From JAEYXS01 sp943367715 (GTDB lineage Bacteria > Verrucomicrobiota > Verrucomicrobiia > Limisphaerales > JAEYXS01): a stretch of 64,000 nt of DNA. The stretch spans positions 124,001 to 188,000 of the forward strand of contig CALRJY020000006.1 in assembly GCA_943367715.1 (NCBI GenBank). The letters run 5' to 3'. Position 1 is the stretch's first letter; every line of letters begins with the position of its first letter. The notes under the pieces were generated by a model. That model was given only the letters and a program-made list of their open reading frames with translations, ran no database searches and was not told the origin of the DNA. The position numbers and the translations under genes are program-made. Below are positions 14,715 through 24,506 of the stretch, piece by piece.

Positions 14715-17264
14715 ATGAACGAGTTTCAACTGGGTTTGAAGTTGCAGGTGAGCGGCGCGGAGGCGGCGCAGGCGGCGTTGGGGAACGTCACGAAGCGGCT
14801 GGATGAACAGCTTACGGGCATCAAGGAGTTCACTGCGAAGCTGGGCGAGGGCAACGACACGGTGCGCGGTTACATCGAGTCCGCACAGCAGATGATCGAG
14901 CAGAACCCGATCCAGGAGACGCTCGGCAAACTTTCCGGGCTCGCACAAGCGATGGGCTTGGACAAAGTCTCGGGCGGCATCGACGCAACAGCGGATTCGC
15001 TGAAGTCTTGGACCGGTGAAATCACAGATTTTCTGGGTAAGACGGAAAAAGCCTCGGGCGTCATCAAGGATGTGTTGGACGGCGATGTCGCAGGCGCGAT
15101 CGATACGGTGAAACAAGGGCTGGCGGATCTCAGCACCACGGAGGGATTCGCCAAGGCACTGGGCTTGGAGAGCGTGTTGCCGAGCGCACAGGAGGCATCG
15201 GATTCCGTGAACGGGATGATCGGGAAGTTCCAGGAGTTCGGCTCGGGAGCGAATTCCGCGGGCGAGATCGTGAGGCGGGTGCTGCTCACGGACACGCAAG
15301 GGGCGATCGACACGGTGCGCACGGGTTTGCAGACAATGGGGACATTCTCCGATCTGGCGACGCGCATGGGACTGCACGGTGTGGCGAGTGAGATCGATGG
15401 AATCCAGAAATCCGTAGGCGAGTGGACGGGCAAGATCGAGGACTTCAACAGACGCAGCACGGAAACGGCCACGCAATTGAACACGGCGTTTGGGAGCACA
15501 CTGCCGCCGGGCGTGAGCAAGGCGGCGGGTGCCATTATGGAACTGACCGGCACCAAGGACACACTGATGCCGATGCTGGAAGGGCTGCAGACGCATTTTC
15601 AAACCCTCACGGGCAAGTCGTTCCCGGAGGCGTTCAAGGGGATGCAGGATTTGTCGAAGCAATTTGGTGAAGGAGGAATCTCGGCGAAGAATTTGGGCGA
15701 GGCACTGAAAGCTCCGGGTGGTGCGGCGAAGTTGCTGGCGGGGGGATTTGGCATCGTGGGCGCGGCGATCGCGGGATGGCAGATTGGCAAGGCGATCGGG
15801 GACATGGACGTCTTCGGGGTGAAGATCAACGACGTGGCGCAGTACGGCATCTCGAAGTTGATGCAGGGAGCGCTGAAGATCCGGCGCTTCCTGGGCACCA
15901 TCAGCGAGGACCAATACAAGGCGGAACTCGAAGCCTGGCAGAAAACTTCGCAGCAGATCGCCGAGGGAACTCATGAGCCCCGGGCTAAAAAAGCCAATCC
16001 CGCCGAGGCGGTGAAAGCAACGACCACGCCTTCGGTGGACGAGCAGGACAAAGCCCTCAAGGAGAAGGTCGCCCTCGAGGAGGCCGCGCAAAAGAAGATC
16101 GATGAAATCCAGAAGGAGGCGAATGAGAAGGAGCGGCAACGGCAGGAGGAGATCAAGAAGAAGACGGAGGAAATCACCAAGCTAAAGGCTGATCTCGCAG
16201 CGGTGGAGGAGGCGGCGAAGAAAAAGGTAGAGGAAAAGGCCAAGACAGAAGCTGCTGCCGCGAAGAAGCAAGAGGAGGACCGGCAGAAGCAAATCAAGCT
16301 GATCACGGAAGAGAACAAGAAGCTGGATGAACAGATCAGGAAACTGAAGGAGATCGAAGGCAAGACGACTGATAAGAAGGAAAAGGCCCGCATCGGGAAA
16401 GATATCGACGAGAAGAAAGGCCAGCTGACGAAAATCCCCAGACAGGCCGGTGATCCGACGGGTGTGGATGAGTACGGGCTGAATGCAGACAAACAGGGCG
16501 CCGAAGGGGAAGGCACGGATAATCCGGATGAAAACGCGCAGCGGGTGCTCACGCTGGGGCAGCAGATCCAGCAAACGTTTGATGACATCGCGAACAGCGG
16601 CATCCAGTCGGTGCAGAATTCCCTCACGGGGATAATCCAAGGGACGATGACGTGGAAGGAGGGGCTGAACCAGATCGGCGGCACGGTATTGAATTCGTTG
16701 ATGAGCGGTTTCATGAAAATGGTCACCACGCAGATCACGGGATTGTTCACTGTGGATGCGGCCAAAACTAAGATCTCGATCGGAGCCAGGATCCGCAACA
16801 TGGCGGAAGCCGTATCGAATATGCCCAACGCTTTGCTGTCATCGATCACGAGCTGGGGCTCGGCGGCGGCCATCGGTCTGGCGGCGGTGACGGCGGCGAT
16901 GAGCGCCTTCGGCGGGTTCGAGAGTGGTGGTTACACGGGGGATGGACGGCGCTCGGAGGTGGCAGGGTTGGTGCATCGCGGTGAGATGGTGTTTGACCAG
17001 ACAGCAGTGCAGGCGATCGGGAAGGATAGATTGGAGGCCATGCGGATGAGCCGGTCAATACCTACGGGACTTGCCAGCGCCGGAGGGGGAGGCGGGGGTG
17101 CCAGAATGCTGTCTCCAAACATCAATGTGCAGTCGGCGCAACCCAAAGTCATCGTGGTGAACAGCCAGGAAGAGTTGATCCGCGTAATGAAGGGATCGAT
17201 CGGGGAGGAGATCATGGTGTCGCACATCGCGAAGAACAAGGTGCGGCTGGGGATGGAGAGTTGA
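14715..17264 (+). CDS. tail tape measure protein
   Basis: This is the longest but one phage protein in the cluster, 849 residues. Its length sets tail length. It shows helical N-terminal repeats (FTAKLGEGNDTVRGYIESAQ), hydrophobic segments (LLAGGFGIVGAAIAGWQIG near residue 345; SAAAIGLAAVTAAMSAFGGF near 720), a long Lys/Glu coiled coil (residues ~440-560, ALEEAAQKKIDEIQKEANEK style), and the C-terminal block with SGIQSVQNSLTGIIQGTMTW and GLVHRGEMVFDQ typical of tape measures. It starts after the chaperone with a strong AAAGGAGG. Intact. Confidence 0.85.
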   Translation: MNEFQLGLKLQVSGAEAAQAALGNVTKRLDEQLTGIKEFTAKLGEGNDTVRGYIESAQQMIEQNPIQETLGKLSGLAQAMGLDKVSGGIDATADSLKSWTGEITDFLGKTEKASGVIKDVLDGDVAGAIDTVKQGLADLSTTEGFAKALGLESVLPSAQEASDSVNGMIGKFQEFGSGANSAGEIVRRVLLTDTQGAIDTVRTGLQTMGTFSDLATRMGLHGVASEIDGIQKSVGEWTGKIEDFNRRSTETATQLNTAFGSTLPPGVSKAAGAIMELTGTKDTLMPMLEGLQTHFQTLTGKSFPEAFKGMQDLSKQFGEGGISAKNLGEALKAPGGAAKLLAGGFGIVGAAIAGWQIGKAIGDMDVFGVKINDVAQYGISKLMQGALKIRRFLGTISEDQYKAELEAWQKTSQQIAEGTHEPRAKKANPAEAVKATTTPSVDEQDKALKEKVALEEAAQKKIDEIQKEANEKERQRQEEIKKKTEEITKLKADLAAVEEAAKKKVEEKAKTEAAAAKKQEEDRQKQIKLITEENKKLDEQIRKLKEIEGKTTDKKEKARIGKDIDEKKGQLTKIPRQAGDPTGVDEYGLNADKQGAEGEGTDNPDENAQRVLTLGQQIQQTFDDIANSGIQSVQNSLTGIIQGTMTWKEGLNQIGGTVLNSLMSGFMKMVTTQITGLFTVDAAKTKISIGARIRNMAEAVSNMPNALLSSITSWGSAAAIGLAAVTAAMSAFGGFESGGYTGDGRRSEVAGLVHRGEMVFDQTAVQAIGKDRLEAMRMSRSIPTGLASAGGGGGGARMLSPNINVQSAQPKVIVVNSQEELIRVMKGSIGEEIMVSHIAKNKVRLGMES

Positions 17265-17331
17265 GATCAACCACAGGATACGCGGATCAAGAAAACGGGG
17301 TTCTAGGACGAAGGACGAATAAAGGAGGAGT

Positions 17332-19368
17332 ATGAGCATTGAAACTATCAACGGGCATGTGTTGCTGCCGGAGCTGCCGAACTGGCTGAGCGGTGTGGAA
17401 CTGACGCGGCGGTGGGAAACGGAGATACAGGAGACGGTCACCGGGGCGGAAGATCGCGCGGCCTTGCGCACTGTGCCACGGCTGGAGCTCTCGTATGAGA
17501 TCGACACGCTGACTCAAGAACAGCGGGCGCGACTGGAGGACCGCTTGCGCGAGGCGATGAAATCCGGCAAGGCGGTGGTGCCTTTCTGGGGACGCGCTTC
17601 CGATCTGGCGAATGCGGCGAGCGGCACGAGTGCGGAACTGGCGACGACGAACTGGCCGTGGCAGACGGGCGATCACATCCTCTTCCTCGATCTTTCCAAT
17701 CTGGAGAAGCCGGTCCACACGGTGCGGCAAATCACGGGCAAGACGGGGTTGGCCCTGACGTTGAACAGCGCCTTGCCGCAGTCCTATGCGGCAGGTTCGC
17801 TGGTGTGGCCGCTGCTTTTCGGGAAGCCGGATGGCGAAAGCATGTCACTCGTCACGGGCCGTCACGGTTCGGTGTCTTTTACGCTGCGGGAGATCACGGG
17901 CGCAACGCGAAGCGCAGCGTCGAGTGCCCCGACGTATCTTTCGCGACCGGTCTTCACCACGCCAATCAACTGGACCGACGGCGCGAGCCAACGGTTGAGC
18001 TACGATCTGCGCGAACTGTCGATCGGCTTCGGCGCGGAGGTGTTCGCGCCCTTGCAGAGCCACGTCGTTCACGGGTTCGAGTTCAGTGTGCAGTTGCATA
18101 CCGAGACGGACATCCTGGCGCTGGAAAATTTCTTTGCCGCGTTGCACGGGCGTCTGCATGGCTTCTGGCTGCCCGCGCCGACGGAAGCGGTGGACATCGT
18201 GAGCGGGATCAGTACGACGCAGTTCGACATCACCGGGCAAGGTTTCACAGATTCCTGGAATGACCATCCGGCGGTGCATCTTTGGTTCACTCATGAGGGC
18301 ACAAGTGTGCCACGCAAAATCCTGAGCGTAGCAGACAATGGTGACGGAACGGAACGGATGACGCTGGAGAGTGCGCTTCCTTTCACCCCCAGTGCGGAAA
18401 CGATGGTGAACCGCCTGCATTATGTGCGCCTGGCAGACGATGAAGAGAGCGCGGATTTCCTCGCGGAATGGTTTGAGGAACGTTCGTTCCAAGTGTTGGA
18501 GCTCCCGCTGGAATACGCGGATGCCGAGACGGGCGAGCAGCCGGTGTATCTCTATCACGTGTGGATTGATACCACGCCAGTGCAGCACTGGTACTACACG
18601 AGCTTCGCGAGCAACATCGTCTCCGACGGCATCACCTATCTGGCGCGGCCGATCAATCACGGAGACATGCGCTCCGGCCTGAAAGGTGAGACGGAGAAGG
18701 TGACGATCGAGACGGTGCATGAGGCGGATCATCCGTTCGCGTTCGGTTTTCCGTATCCGCCGCCGAAGCCTGTCCAAGTGCAGATCCGGGAGACGACTTA
18801 TGCGGACCCGGACACGACCGCCGTGCTCTTCACCGGCCAGGTGGAGAAGGCGCCGCGCCGGGGCAAGAAGATCAGCGCGAGCTGTGTCTCGCTGCTGGAT
18901 CTGGATGCGCAACGCCTGCCGGATGCGCTCATCGGGCCACGCTGTTCCTTTCAGGTCTACGATGCGAACTGCGGAGTGGCAAAGGATGACCACCAGCTCA
19001 CGGTAACGTTCTCGAATATCACTGACCGCATCATCCGCGTCACGCGCACGGGCGGTTTCGAGGGCAGCTTGGATAATTACTACACGTTCGGCTGGATCGA
19101 GCGCGGCAGCGGTTTGCAGACCGAAGTGCGGGGCATCCTGGAGGACAAACGCATCAGCGGCACGGAGCGCGAACTGACGCTGAACCTGCCGCTGCGATAC
19201 GCCACGACCGGCACGACGGCGAAGCTGCTGCCGGGCTGTGATGGCAAGTGGTCCACGTGCCAGATCAAGTTCGGCAACACCCGATTTTTTGGACATCCGC
19301 AGGTGCCGGACAAGAACCCGACCCTCGCGGCGATCGACAACCCGGTATCTCAAGGAGGCAAGAAGTGA
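17332..19368 (+). CDS. distal tail protein fusion (DUF2460-like + DUF2163/BR0599-like)
   Basis: The 678-residue protein appears to join two families that are separate genes in the Rhodobacter gene transfer agent. Residues ~1-90 and ~200-330 resemble DUF2460-type distal tail domains (ENFFAALHGRLHGFWLPA). Residues ~395-678 resemble DUF2163/phage BR0599: GITYLARPINHGDMRSG, SLLDLDAQRLPDAL, CSFQVYDANCGV and the Cys signature GCDGKWSTCQIKFGN...FFGHPQVPDKNP. This protein would form the distal tail ring that connects tube and tip. It ends in an overlap with the NlpC/P60 gene (GTGA), matching the DUF2460-DUF2163-NlpC order of that element. Confidence 0.7.
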   Translation: MSIETINGHVLLPELPNWLSGVELTRRWETEIQETVTGAEDRAALRTVPRLELSYEIDTLTQEQRARLEDRLREAMKSGKAVVPFWGRASDLANAASGTSAELATTNWPWQTGDHILFLDLSNLEKPVHTVRQITGKTGLALTLNSALPQSYAAGSLVWPLLFGKPDGESMSLVTGRHGSVSFTLREITGATRSAASSAPTYLSRPVFTTPINWTDGASQRLSYDLRELSIGFGAEVFAPLQSHVVHGFEFSVQLHTETDILALENFFAALHGRLHGFWLPAPTEAVDIVSGISTTQFDITGQGFTDSWNDHPAVHLWFTHEGTSVPRKILSVADNGDGTERMTLESALPFTPSAETMVNRLHYVRLADDEESADFLAEWFEERSFQVLELPLEYADAETGEQPVYLYHVWIDTTPVQHWYYTSFASNIVSDGITYLARPINHGDMRSGLKGETEKVTIETVHEADHPFAFGFPYPPPKPVQVQIRETTYADPDTTAVLFTGQVEKAPRRGKKISASCVSLLDLDAQRLPDALIGPRCSFQVYDANCGVAKDDHQLTVTFSNITDRIIRVTRTGGFEGSLDNYYTFGWIERGSGLQTEVRGILEDKRISGTERELTLNLPLRYATTGTTAKLLPGCDGKWSTCQIKFGNTRFFGHPQVPDKNPTLAAIDNPVSQGGKK

Positions 19369-19862
19369 AACCGTATTATCAGGACCGCGTGCGCCAGGCG
19401 GAATTGCTGGCGTGTGCGCAGGAGTGGATGGGCACGCCCTTCCGCCCGTTCAGTCATGTGCAGGGCATGGGCGTGGATTGTGTGTGGCTCGCCGCCGGGC
19501 TCTACCTGGAGACGGGGCATCTCGCTGCGTTCAAGCCCGGCCCCTACACGATGGATGGCGGGCAGCACAATGCGCTGGGCATGGTCATCGCGTGGCTGGA
19601 GCAGAACAGCCGTTTCCAAAAAGCGGAAGCGCCGCTGGAAGTCGGCGATCTGCTCTGCTTCCGCATGGGCCGCAGCGTGCATCATGTGGGCGTGGTGCTC
19701 ACGGAGCGGACCTTCCTGCACGTGTGCGAGGGCTACACTGTCAGCGAGGCGCGCATCGATGATCCCACGTGGAAGAAGCGGCTGGCGTGCGTGTATCGAC
19801 CGGTAGAACCAGCGGCGAACAGCCTTCATCGCAATGCAATCGTGGAAGGAGTTGCCGTATGA
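19365..19862 (+). CDS. NlpC/P60-family tail peptidase
   Basis: The 165-residue enzyme has the NlpC/P60 catalytic Cys in GMGVDCVWLAAGLY (Cys39) and the His in RSVHHVGVVL (His106/107), with LEVGDLLCFRMG before it. Tail-associated enzymes of this family cut peptidoglycan peptides during DNA entry. The start is GTG 19365, overlapping the previous stop, with AAGGAGG six bases upstream. The stop overlaps the ATG of the tip gene (ATGA). In the Rhodobacter gene transfer agent the same enzyme follows the DUF2163 gene. Confidence 0.85.
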   Translation: MKPYYQDRVRQAELLACAQEWMGTPFRPFSHVQGMGVDCVWLAAGLYLETGHLAAFKPGPYTMDGGQHNALGMVIAWLEQNSRFQKAEAPLEVGDLLCFRMGRSVHHVGVVLTERTFLHVCEGYTVSEARIDDPTWKKRLACVYRPVEPAANSLHRNAIVEGVAV

Positions 19863-22609
19863 GTTTCTCCGGAGGTTCCACGAAAGCGATGCCGGCCCCG
19901 AAGCAGAAGCCGCTGGGCCTGGATGAATCACGCGCCTCAACGAACGAGCAGGCGCGACCGGTGCCTTATCTCGCCGGGAAAACGCGCGTGGGTGTGACGT
20001 GGCTCACGGACGCCTTTGATGTGACCGCCACGCCAGTCACGCAATCGGCGGGCAAAGGCCGGACCACGACGGTGGGCTATAATTACCGCGCCAGCCTCGC
20101 GGCGCTGGTCTGTCACGGACCGGTGGATCGTCTGCATAAAATCTATCTGAACGGGGATGAAGTGTGGACGGGTGATTTCGGCGCCACGGCGGCGGACTTC
20201 GATCCCATCACGATTGAAGATTACGGCGTGATGCGCCTCTACTGGGGACGAGCGGATCAGGAAATGGATTCGCTCCTGATCGGCACGGGGATAGATCATC
20301 CACCGTATCAAGGCCAATGCTATGTGGTGTTCAATAGCCTCTTCTTCGGCTTCAACCAGACCAGTGCGCCGAACGTGGAACTCGTCATCTCACGGCACCC
20401 GAAACCATCGTGGTTCGGCGCCCTGAGCGCGCAGATCGATGGCGATTGCAATCCGGTGGCGATCATCACGGAGTGGCTGACGAACCGCAGCTTCGGCCTC
20501 GGCTGGAGTGAGGCACGGCTCGACACCACTGCGTTGCTGGCGGTGGCCGGCCAGCTCGCGACGGAAGGCATCGGCCTCTCGCCCTTCATCACGAAGCAAA
20601 CTTCGGCGCGGCAACTCATCACGCAGATGTGCGAGTACTTCGACGGTTACGCGCAGATGACGCCGGAGGGAAAATTCAAACTGGGCCTGATCCGTCCGGC
20701 CGCGGATGTGAACGCGCTGCCGCTCATCGATGAAAACGTGCTGTGCGAAGAACCGGAGCTGAACCCGGAAAGCTGGCGCGGCATCAAGACGAAGACGTGG
20801 ATCAAATTCACGGATCGCAACCGCGCTTACAAAGAGAACGCCCTGCCGTATCGCGATCCGGGCGCAGCCACGATCACCTCCGAGAACTCGCCGCAAACGA
20901 TCGAACGCCCCTGGGTGACGGGGCCTGCGCTGGCGCAGAAGATCGTGGCGGCGGAAGGCCGCGCGGCCGCGTTACCAGCGACCAGCGGTGAACTCAAAGT
21001 ACGGAAATCGGTGACGCTTCATCCCGGCGATCTCTTCCGCCTCAGCTACGCGCACCTCGGCATCAGCAACATGGTGATGCGCGTGACGAGCCGATCACCA
21101 GGCCGTCCCGGATCACGCACCATCAACCTGCAGGTGGCGCTGGACCGTTCCTATCTGAACGACGCGTATTACATCCCGCCGGATGATGCGGTGCCGGAAG
21201 CGGTGGATACCACGCCGAAGCCCTTTGATCATGTGAAGCTCATCGAACTGCCGCGTGGCCTGGATGACGGCGGCAAGATCACCGTGGCACCGATGGCCGT
21301 CCGGCCCAATCGTTTCACGACCGGCTACGACATCCATCTGCGCCGCGCGTACACCATCACCACGAGTTACAACTATCGTAACTACTACACCGGCATTTAT
21401 TGGACGGGCCAATATGCCTATAACAGTGCCGGCTCCATGCAGGCAGACGTGGTGCAATCCCAGATCATCGACGAGAGTTTCAAACTGCGGGCGTACTGCC
21501 AGCCCGCCGCCGAGGCCGCCCTGATCCAGGCGGCGCGCGATCTGAAGCTGATCATCCAGCTCGTCCCATATACCAACTACCGCAGCACCTTCGTCGAGCA
21601 GATGGGTGTGCTGGACTGGGTGCCCACAGGAAACACGGTCGGCGGATTGAAGGAAGCGCGGATCTCAGCCGTCCGTGCCCGTCAGGGCTCAGGCATGTAT
21701 AATATCCCGACCCATCCGCTCATCTTCACCCCGGCACAATACTACATCAACAACCAGCCGCTCTTTCAGCTCGCGTATGACAAGGTGGACAACCACGAGA
21801 GCTTCGCGATCCGGGGAACGCTGGTGGAGGATTATCCGGCGGACACGGCCCTCTTGGATCATTACCAGGGGATGCTGGTGAACTTCGGCACGACGACGAA
21901 TCCGCCGAACGGACCTTCCTGGAACAATGCGATGGAGGATGAACTGCTCCTCTTCGCCGGAGATGAGATTCTCTCCGTGGCAGAGATCGTGCCGGTGGAG
22001 ACGGGCTATCGCGTCACGGGCATCCGCGGACGTTTCGATACGCGGGCGACGGCGCTGGCCGCGGGCACGGAGCTTTACTTCATCGCGCGGCAACGGCTCA
22101 AGAAAATGACGCACGCGACCTTCAAACAGTACGTTCGTTGCAATCTCAAGCTGCAACCGACGGTGCTCCGCAAGACGCTCGACATGGCCCAGGCCTCCAC
22201 GGTGGGCCTGAGCCTGACTGGCCGCGTGAACTGTCCGCTCGGAGTCATCAACCTGCGCGCCTTCGGTGAAGGGCGCAATCCGACTTACACCACGGGTGAA
22301 CACATCGAACTGTCCTGGAACCTCTGCGAGCACAGCCCGCGAGATTTCTGGGGACGCTGGGGCAATCCCGCCGAGAGCAAGACGGCCACCGTGCTGGAGC
22401 TGTTCAATCATCTGGGTGTATTGAAAGCAACGATCACCACGCCTCCGGGCGCGACCACTTACGACCTCCAGTATTACTACGACTCGCTCAATCCTACCCG
22501 GCCTTACATCAACACCCATTTCACATCCCACATCAAAGTGCGGGCGACGGCACTGGAGAACGGGCTCAAGTCGCGCTTTTACGAAGAATTAACCATCAGG
22601 AAAATATGA
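19859..22609 (+). CDS. tail tip attachment / host-specificity protein (gpJ-like)
   Basis: The 916-residue protein follows the tail peptidase with a 4-base overlap. The N-terminal part (RPVPYLAGKTRVGVTWLTDA; YNYRASLAALVCHGPVDRLHKI; WLTNRSFGLGW; ARQLITQMCEYFDGYAQMTPEGKFKLG) is typical of tail tip proteins of the gpJ / gene transfer agent gp15 class. The later half has fibronectin-like beta domains and ends with a probable receptor-facing region. It recognises the host surface. The start is ATG 19859; sequence upstream in this frame is inside the peptidase gene. Intact, no frameshift. Confidence 0.75.
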   Translation: MSFSGGSTKAMPAPKQKPLGLDESRASTNEQARPVPYLAGKTRVGVTWLTDAFDVTATPVTQSAGKGRTTTVGYNYRASLAALVCHGPVDRLHKIYLNGDEVWTGDFGATAADFDPITIEDYGVMRLYWGRADQEMDSLLIGTGIDHPPYQGQCYVVFNSLFFGFNQTSAPNVELVISRHPKPSWFGALSAQIDGDCNPVAIITEWLTNRSFGLGWSEARLDTTALLAVAGQLATEGIGLSPFITKQTSARQLITQMCEYFDGYAQMTPEGKFKLGLIRPAADVNALPLIDENVLCEEPELNPESWRGIKTKTWIKFTDRNRAYKENALPYRDPGAATITSENSPQTIERPWVTGPALAQKIVAAEGRAAALPATSGELKVRKSVTLHPGDLFRLSYAHLGISNMVMRVTSRSPGRPGSRTINLQVALDRSYLNDAYYIPPDDAVPEAVDTTPKPFDHVKLIELPRGLDDGGKITVAPMAVRPNRFTTGYDIHLRRAYTITTSYNYRNYYTGIYWTGQYAYNSAGSMQADVVQSQIIDESFKLRAYCQPAAEAALIQAARDLKLIIQLVPYTNYRSTFVEQMGVLDWVPTGNTVGGLKEARISAVRARQGSGMYNIPTHPLIFTPAQYYINNQPLFQLAYDKVDNHESFAIRGTLVEDYPADTALLDHYQGMLVNFGTTTNPPNGPSWNNAMEDELLLFAGDEILSVAEIVPVETGYRVTGIRGRFDTRATALAAGTELYFIARQRLKKMTHATFKQYVRCNLKLQPTVLRKTLDMAQASTVGLSLTGRVNCPLGVINLRAFGEGRNPTYTTGEHIELSWNLCEHSPRDFWGRWGNPAESKTATVLELFNHLGVLKATITTPPGATTYDLQYYYDSLNPTRPYINTHFTSHIKVRATALENGLKSRFYEELTIRKI

Positions 22610-23985
22610 ACGGAATAGCACCAGGAGAGTTTGTGGAGATCGCCGGGGCGACCACGCCCGAGATCATGGTCCACCAGAATTTCATCATCGCGTCGCGCAT
22701 GCTGTATAAATACCAGCCGACCTACGTGGAGAACGAACCCACGACGGAGGCCGGTCCGCCGGTGGACCCGGAGGGTTATTATCAGATCGAGCAACGCTGG
22801 CGCGATGTGTATGGCGCGGAGTATGTCTGCACGGATGCGGGCGATCCTGAAACGGAAACTCCCAGCACGTGGAAACAGATCCGCCCCGCCGTCTTCACCA
22901 GCACGCCCTCGGGGACGATTCCCGAAAGCTACTGGATCGTGCGTGCGGATCTGGACTATCGCCACTTCCGCTACAACGGCAGCGCCTTCACGGAGATCAG
23001 CCTCCCTATCGCCGGCGGCACACTCACCGGCGCGCTGACGCTTCATGCCAATCCCACCAGCTCCCTGCAAGCGGCGACGAAAGCCTACGTGGATGCACTC
23101 GCGGGCGGCACCGATCTGAAAGAATCCTGCCGCCTCGCCACCACGGCGAATGTGAACTTGGCCACCACGGCGTTGACGCCGATCGATGGCGTTACGCCGG
23201 TAGATGGCGACCGCGTGCTGGTGATGAACCAGACCGCACCCGCCGAGAACGGCATCTACGTGGCGCATCTCGGCGCGTGGACGCGAGCAAACGATGCGGA
23301 CACCGACGATCTCGTCACCTCCGGCCTGTATTGCTTCGTCACGGAAGGCACGGTGAATGGGGACAAGGGGTTCGTCCTCACGACGAACGATCCTATCACG
23401 CTCGGCACCACCGGGCTGACCTTCACGCAATTCTCCAAAGGCCTTTCCGATGGCGAATGCACGGATGCGAAGATCGGGGATCGCACGGTGAACCAATCCC
23501 TCGCCTCACCCGCAGATACCGGTGATATCACCGAATTGCTCTCCTGGCTCGCCGGCCGCATCAAAGGCATCACCGGCAAGAGCGATTGGAAAACCGCGCC
23601 GCAAACCGATCTGGAGAAAGCGAGCGTCGTCTCGCTGAACTTCGTCATCGATGGCGGCGGCTCCGCCATCACCACGGGGTTGAAGGGCTTTCTTGAAATC
23701 TCCTTCGGCATGACGATCACCGGCGTGACGGTGCTCGCAGATCAAACCGGCAGCGCCGTCCTCGACATCTGGAAGGAAACGTATGCGAGCTATCCGCCTA
23801 CCGGTGCGGACAGCATCACCGCCAGCGCGAAACCGACGATCAGCAGCGCCACCAAGACCAAGGACACCACCCTCACCGGCTGGACCACCAGCGTGAGCGC
23901 CGGCGACATCCTCGCCTTCAACGTGGACTCCGTCACGACGATCCAGCGACTGACCATTTCCCTCACCGGCAAGAAAACCGCCTGA
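22606..23985 (+). CDS. tail fibre protein
   Basis: The 459-residue protein is coupled to the tip gene (ATGA). The middle has a tail-fibre repeat motif (IAGGTLTGALTLHANPTSS, QAATKAYVDALAG) shared by many phage fibres, then a beta-rich region (TPVDGDRVLVMNQTAPAENG) also common in fibres, and a C-terminal domain (ISFGMTITGVTVLADQTGS). It should bind receptors as a trimer. Codon use stays GC-rich. The N-terminal ~100 residues probably attach to the tip protein. Confidence 0.7.
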   Translation: MNGIAPGEFVEIAGATTPEIMVHQNFIIASRMLYKYQPTYVENEPTTEAGPPVDPEGYYQIEQRWRDVYGAEYVCTDAGDPETETPSTWKQIRPAVFTSTPSGTIPESYWIVRADLDYRHFRYNGSAFTEISLPIAGGTLTGALTLHANPTSSLQAATKAYVDALAGGTDLKESCRLATTANVNLATTALTPIDGVTPVDGDRVLVMNQTAPAENGIYVAHLGAWTRANDADTDDLVTSGLYCFVTEGTVNGDKGFVLTTNDPITLGTTGLTFTQFSKGLSDGECTDAKIGDRTVNQSLASPADTGDITELLSWLAGRIKGITGKSDWKTAPQTDLEKASVVSLNFVIDGGGSAITTGLKGFLEISFGMTITGVTVLADQTGSAVLDIWKETYASYPPTGADSITASAKPTISSATKTKDTTLTGWTTSVSAGDILAFNVDSVTTIQRLTISLTGKKTA

Positions 23986-24041
23986 CCGATGGCCACAAAC
24001 CCAGCAACCCTCAATTCTCAACAATTTAACTTACTCAAAAT

Positions 24042-24506
24042 ATGCCTACAGAAATAAAAGACAAATTCGGCAGTTCCACGGCCCTCACCATCACCCTTGC
24101 CAGCCTGAGCAACACCTCAGCTCGGCAATCCACCATCGTGGACAACACCACCGACCGCTTCTCGCGCGTCATCATCTTCGCGAAGATCAAGCAAGGCACC
24201 TCGCCCACGGGCAATCGCACCGTCACCGCTTACCTCATCCGCGATGACAACCACGGCACCAACCACCGCACCGATGGCGCGGGGGCGAGCGATGCGGCCA
24301 TCACCATCCTGAACGCCTCGCTCATCGGCGTGATGAACAACAAATCCTCACCCTCCACCGGTGACGTGCTCTACGGGGAATTCATCATCGATAACCCGGG
24401 GCCGAAATGGGCCATCGCCATCCAGAACGACACCGGGGTGAACCTGGACAGCACCGGCTCCAACCACTGGGTCCGCTACGTGGGCATCAATCCGGAGGCA
24501 CAATAA
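24042..24506 (+). CDS. fibre-associated structural protein
   Basis: The 154-residue product is beta-rich and Thr/Ser/Asn-rich (SSTALTITLASLSNTSARQSTI, RFSRVIIFAKIKQGTSPTGN, WAIAIQNDTGVNL). I do not recognise a family; similar small proteins follow fibre genes in phages and act as fibre tips or virion decorations. Its stop overlaps the ATG of the next gene (TAATG). The 56-bp spacer upstream is unremarkable. Confidence 0.6.
   Translation: MPTEIKDKFGSSTALTITLASLSNTSARQSTIVDNTTDRFSRVIIFAKIKQGTSPTGNRTVTAYLIRDDNHGTNHRTDGAGASDAAITILNASLIGVMNNKSSPSTGDVLYGEFIIDNPGPKWAIAIQNDTGVNLDSTGSNHWVRYVGINPEAQ

Noticed and set aside
14508..16139. Long minus-strand open frame opposite the tape measure gene
   Set aside because: Its product is Arg/Leu/His-rich, typical of an antisense frame of GC-rich coding DNA, and the plus strand is clearly coding.
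17845..19353. 502-codon minus-strand frame opposite the distal tail protein
   Set aside because: Arg/His-rich shadow of a gene with recognisable domains on the plus strand.
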